Positions 7,112 through 9,011 of a stretch of 9,011 nt of DNA are shown one piece after another. Both the position numbers and the translations under genes were made by a program. The stretch is from assembly GCA_021823305.1 (NCBI GenBank), contig JAKAOE010000049.1:1-9011 (forward strand), read 5' to 3'. The stretch is from Acidobacteriota bacterium (GTDB taxonomy: Bacteria; Acidobacteriota; Terriglobia; Terriglobales; SCQP01). Position 1 is the first letter of the stretch. Each line of letters opens with the position of its first letter. Below the pieces are notes generated by a model. That model made no database searches, was not told the origin of the DNA, and saw only the letters and a list, made by a program, of their open reading frames with translations.

Positions 7112-9011
7112 ATGACCCTGTCCTTCGTCCGTGAATACTTTATGGCGCTCGCGCGCCGCTCCCCTCTGGCGCCTGCCGCCGAGGCCTGGGCGCGCGGCGA
7201 AAGCCCGGTCGTCAGCGGCCTCGTCCCCTCCGCGCAAGTGCTGGCCGCCGCCCTGTTGCAGCGCCTCGCCCGCCGCCCCGCGCTGCTGCTCGTCCCCGAC
7301 AATCGTACCGCCGACGAGTGGTGCGAGATGCTCGCCACCTTCGCCGACCTCACCGCCAAGGACGACGAGCGCCCGCTCGCCCTCCCCGGCTTCGAAACCG
7401 ATCCCTACGAGGGCCTCTCGCCCCATCCCGAAATCCTCGAGCAGCGCGCCCTCGCGCTCTGGCGCTGGACCGACGGCCTGCCCTTCCTCGTCGCCCCCGC
7501 CGTCGCCGCCGCCACCCGCCTGCCTCCGCCCGATCACTACCGCCGTCTCGTCCGCCGCTTGCGCCGCGGCGACCTGGTCGATCTCGACGGCCTTGCCGAA
7601 CATCTCGCCCTCGTCGGTTACATCCGCCAGGAGCCGGTCGAAATGCCCGGCCAGTTCGCCATCCGCGGCGGCCTCATGGATGTCTTCAGCCCCGAGTCCG
7701 CCCGCCCCGTCCGCCTCGAGCTCTTCGGCGACGAACTCGAGTCGCTGCGCGAGTTCGATCCCGGCACCCAGCGCTCCGTTCAGAGCGTGGATTCCGCCCT
7801 GCTCCTGCCGCTCACCTCGCTCCCGTTCACCCCCGAGCTCCGCGATCGCCTCGGCGGCGTCGCCGCCCCCGGCTGGGAATTCCGCGTCCCCGGCCTCGAG
7901 GGTTTCGCCCATGACCTCTTTCAGCTCGCCGAGCGCCCGCTCGTCCTCGTCTCCGAACCCGGCCTCGTCGCGGCCGAGCTCGATCGCTGGTGGCAGCGCC
8001 TGCGCGAGCGCCACGCCGAGGTCCCCGGCGGTCCCGCCCCCGAATCCATCTTTTTCACCCCCGAAGAGTTCGCCGCCTCCCTCGCCGCCCACCCCGCCAT
8101 CGCCCTCAAGGATCTCGCCGTCGAGCCGGTCGATCTCACCGCCGAAGCGCTCGAACTGGGCATTTCCGCCCCCGCCACGCTGCCCGTCCCGCCCGTCCGC
8201 ACCTTCAACTTTTCCTCCCGCCCCGCGCCCCGCTACGCCGGCGCCGTGCCGCGCATGATGGAGGAAGCCCGCGCCCAACTCGCCCAGGGCCGCCAGTTGT
8301 ACTTCCTCGGCGCCAACCCCGGCGAGGTCGAACGCCTCGGCGACCTCTTCACCGAGTACGGCCTGCCCTTCCAGTTCGGCTGGCGCGCCGAGCGTAGCCG
8401 CGACAACTACCTCTCGGAAAAGGCCTACCACTCCGCCTCCGCCTCCGCCGCCGTGGTGGCGCTCGGCGCCCTGCCGCGCGGCTTCACCCTCCCCGACGCC
8501 GGCCTCACCGTCTTTGGCGCCAACGATGTCTTCCTCGAGGACGCCGGCCATCGCTTCGCCGCCCCGCCCCGCCGCTCCAACATCGGCAGCTTCCTCAGCG
8601 ACTTCCGCGATCTCACCCCCGGCGACTTCGTCGTCCACGTCGAGCACGGCATCGGCCGCTACGTCGGTCTCAAGAGCTTCGAGGGCGACGGCGCCTCTGC
8701 CGCCCAAGCCGGCGAGTTCATGATTCTTGAGTACGCCGATGGCGCCAAGCTCTACGTCCCGCTCACCCGCCTGGACTTGGTGCAGAAGTACCGCGCCGCC
8801 GAGGGCGGCGCCGCCCCCGCGCTCGACAAGCTCGGCGGCACGCAGTGGGCGCAGCGCAAAAGCCGCGTCAAGAAGGCCATGCAGGACATGGCCGATGAAC
8901 TGCTCAAGCTCTACGCCGCCCGCCAAGCCGTCTCCGTCCCCGCCTGCACCCCCGACGGCAACTTCCAGCGCGAGTTCGAGGACACCTTCCCCTACTCCGA
9001 AACCGAGGATC
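7112..9011 (+). CDS. mfd: Transcription-repair coupling factor Mfd, N-terminal 633 residues (partial at right edge)
   Basis: Mfd removes RNA polymerase stalled at DNA damage and recruits UvrA. The reading frame is open from the ATG at 7112 to the window edge, about 55 percent of the usual length near 1150. The UvrB-like N-terminal domain is recognised by LPGFETDPYEGLSPHPEILE, the following GQFAIRGGLMDVFSPE, and RLELFGDELESLREFDP. The RNA-polymerase-interacting (CarD-like) domain starts at Gly504 with GDFVVHVEHGIGRYVGL and continues through YADGAKLYVPLTRLDLVQKY. Next comes LGGTQWAQRKSRVKKAMQDMA, and the window stops in FPYSETED, at the entry of the ATP-driven translocase motor, so Walker motifs are not visible. 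The start is chosen because family members begin with a similar xLxFVR segment; a stop lies 24 nt upstream in frame. An ATG at 7142 is possible. No Shine-Dalgarno seen. Codons are strongly C-ending. Confidence 0.96.
   Translation, partial: MTLSFVREYFMALARRSPLAPAAEAWARGESPVVSGLVPSAQVLAAALLQRLARRPALLLVPDNRTADEWCEMLATFADLTAKDDERPLALPGFETDPYEGLSPHPEILEQRALALWRWTDGLPFLVAPAVAAATRLPPPDHYRRLVRRLRRGDLVDLDGLAEHLALVGYIRQEPVEMPGQFAIRGGLMDVFSPESARPVRLELFGDELESLREFDPGTQRSVQSVDSALLLPLTSLPFTPELRDRLGGVAAPGWEFRVPGLEGFAHDLFQLAERPLVLVSEPGLVAAELDRWWQRLRERHAEVPGGPAPESIFFTPEEFAASLAAHPAIALKDLAVEPVDLTAEALELGISAPATLPVPPVRTFNFSSRPAPRYAGAVPRMMEEARAQLAQGRQLYFLGANPGEVERLGDLFTEYGLPFQFGWRAERSRDNYLSEKAYHSASASAAVVALGALPRGFTLPDAGLTVFGANDVFLEDAGHRFAAPPRRSNIGSFLSDFRDLTPGDFVVHVEHGIGRYVGLKSFEGDGASAAQAGEFMILEYADGAKLYVPLTRLDLVQKYRAAEGGAAPALDKLGGTQWAQRKSRVKKAMQDMADELLKLYAARQAVSVPACTPDGNFQREFEDTFPYSETED

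Noticed and set aside
7067..8926. A 619-codon open frame antisense to mfd
   Set aside because: Same cause as the gyrA antisense frame: Gly/Ala/Glu-rich product without domain, while the plus-strand frame clearly encodes Mfd.

Overview
The window comes from a very GC-rich bacterial chromosome. I tentatively place it in the Acidobacteriota. The reasons are a secreted DUF1800 protein, a GyrA and an Mfd whose diagnostic stretches look acidobacterial as I remember these families, and a small secreted protein of a type I associate with that phylum. This placement is inference, since no rRNA is present.

Layout, left to right. (1) Bases 1-616, minus strand: the N-terminal part of a secreted DUF1800 protein that runs off the left edge. 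(2) A short divergent intergenic region with a promoter placed so that gyrA mRNA would start about 2 nt before the ATG. (3) gyrA, complete, plus strand. (4) A compact block at 3238-4742 with different codon use: a 272-aa PIN-like putative nuclease starting 4 nt after gyrA, then a HigB-like toxin and HigA-like antitoxin pair. The pair has its own extended -10 promoter, embedded in an 18-bp inverted repeat that is a likely autoregulatory operator. (5) A RibD/DHFR-fold reductase on the plus strand. (6) A converging minus-strand pair, a CDF zinc-type efflux transporter followed by an uncharacterised secreted protein, probably one operon. (7) Divergent from these, the N-terminal 633 residues of Mfd, running off the right edge.

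The housekeeping genes (gyrA for supercoiling, mfd for transcription-coupled repair) frame an accessory patch. The PIN-like gene and the toxin-antitoxin pair look acquired. The window also shows a strong strand-dependent choice of synonymous codons: genes on the minus strand end codons in G, long plus-strand genes end them in C. This fits a replication-linked GC skew and would place gyrA and mfd on the lagging strand.

No tRNA, rRNA, CRISPR array, insertion sequence or clear rho-independent terminator was found. Nothing here amounts to a proven new system. The best candidates for a second look are the PIN-like protein with a large insertion, the operator and apparently leaderless start of the toxin gene, and the CDF-linked secreted protein.
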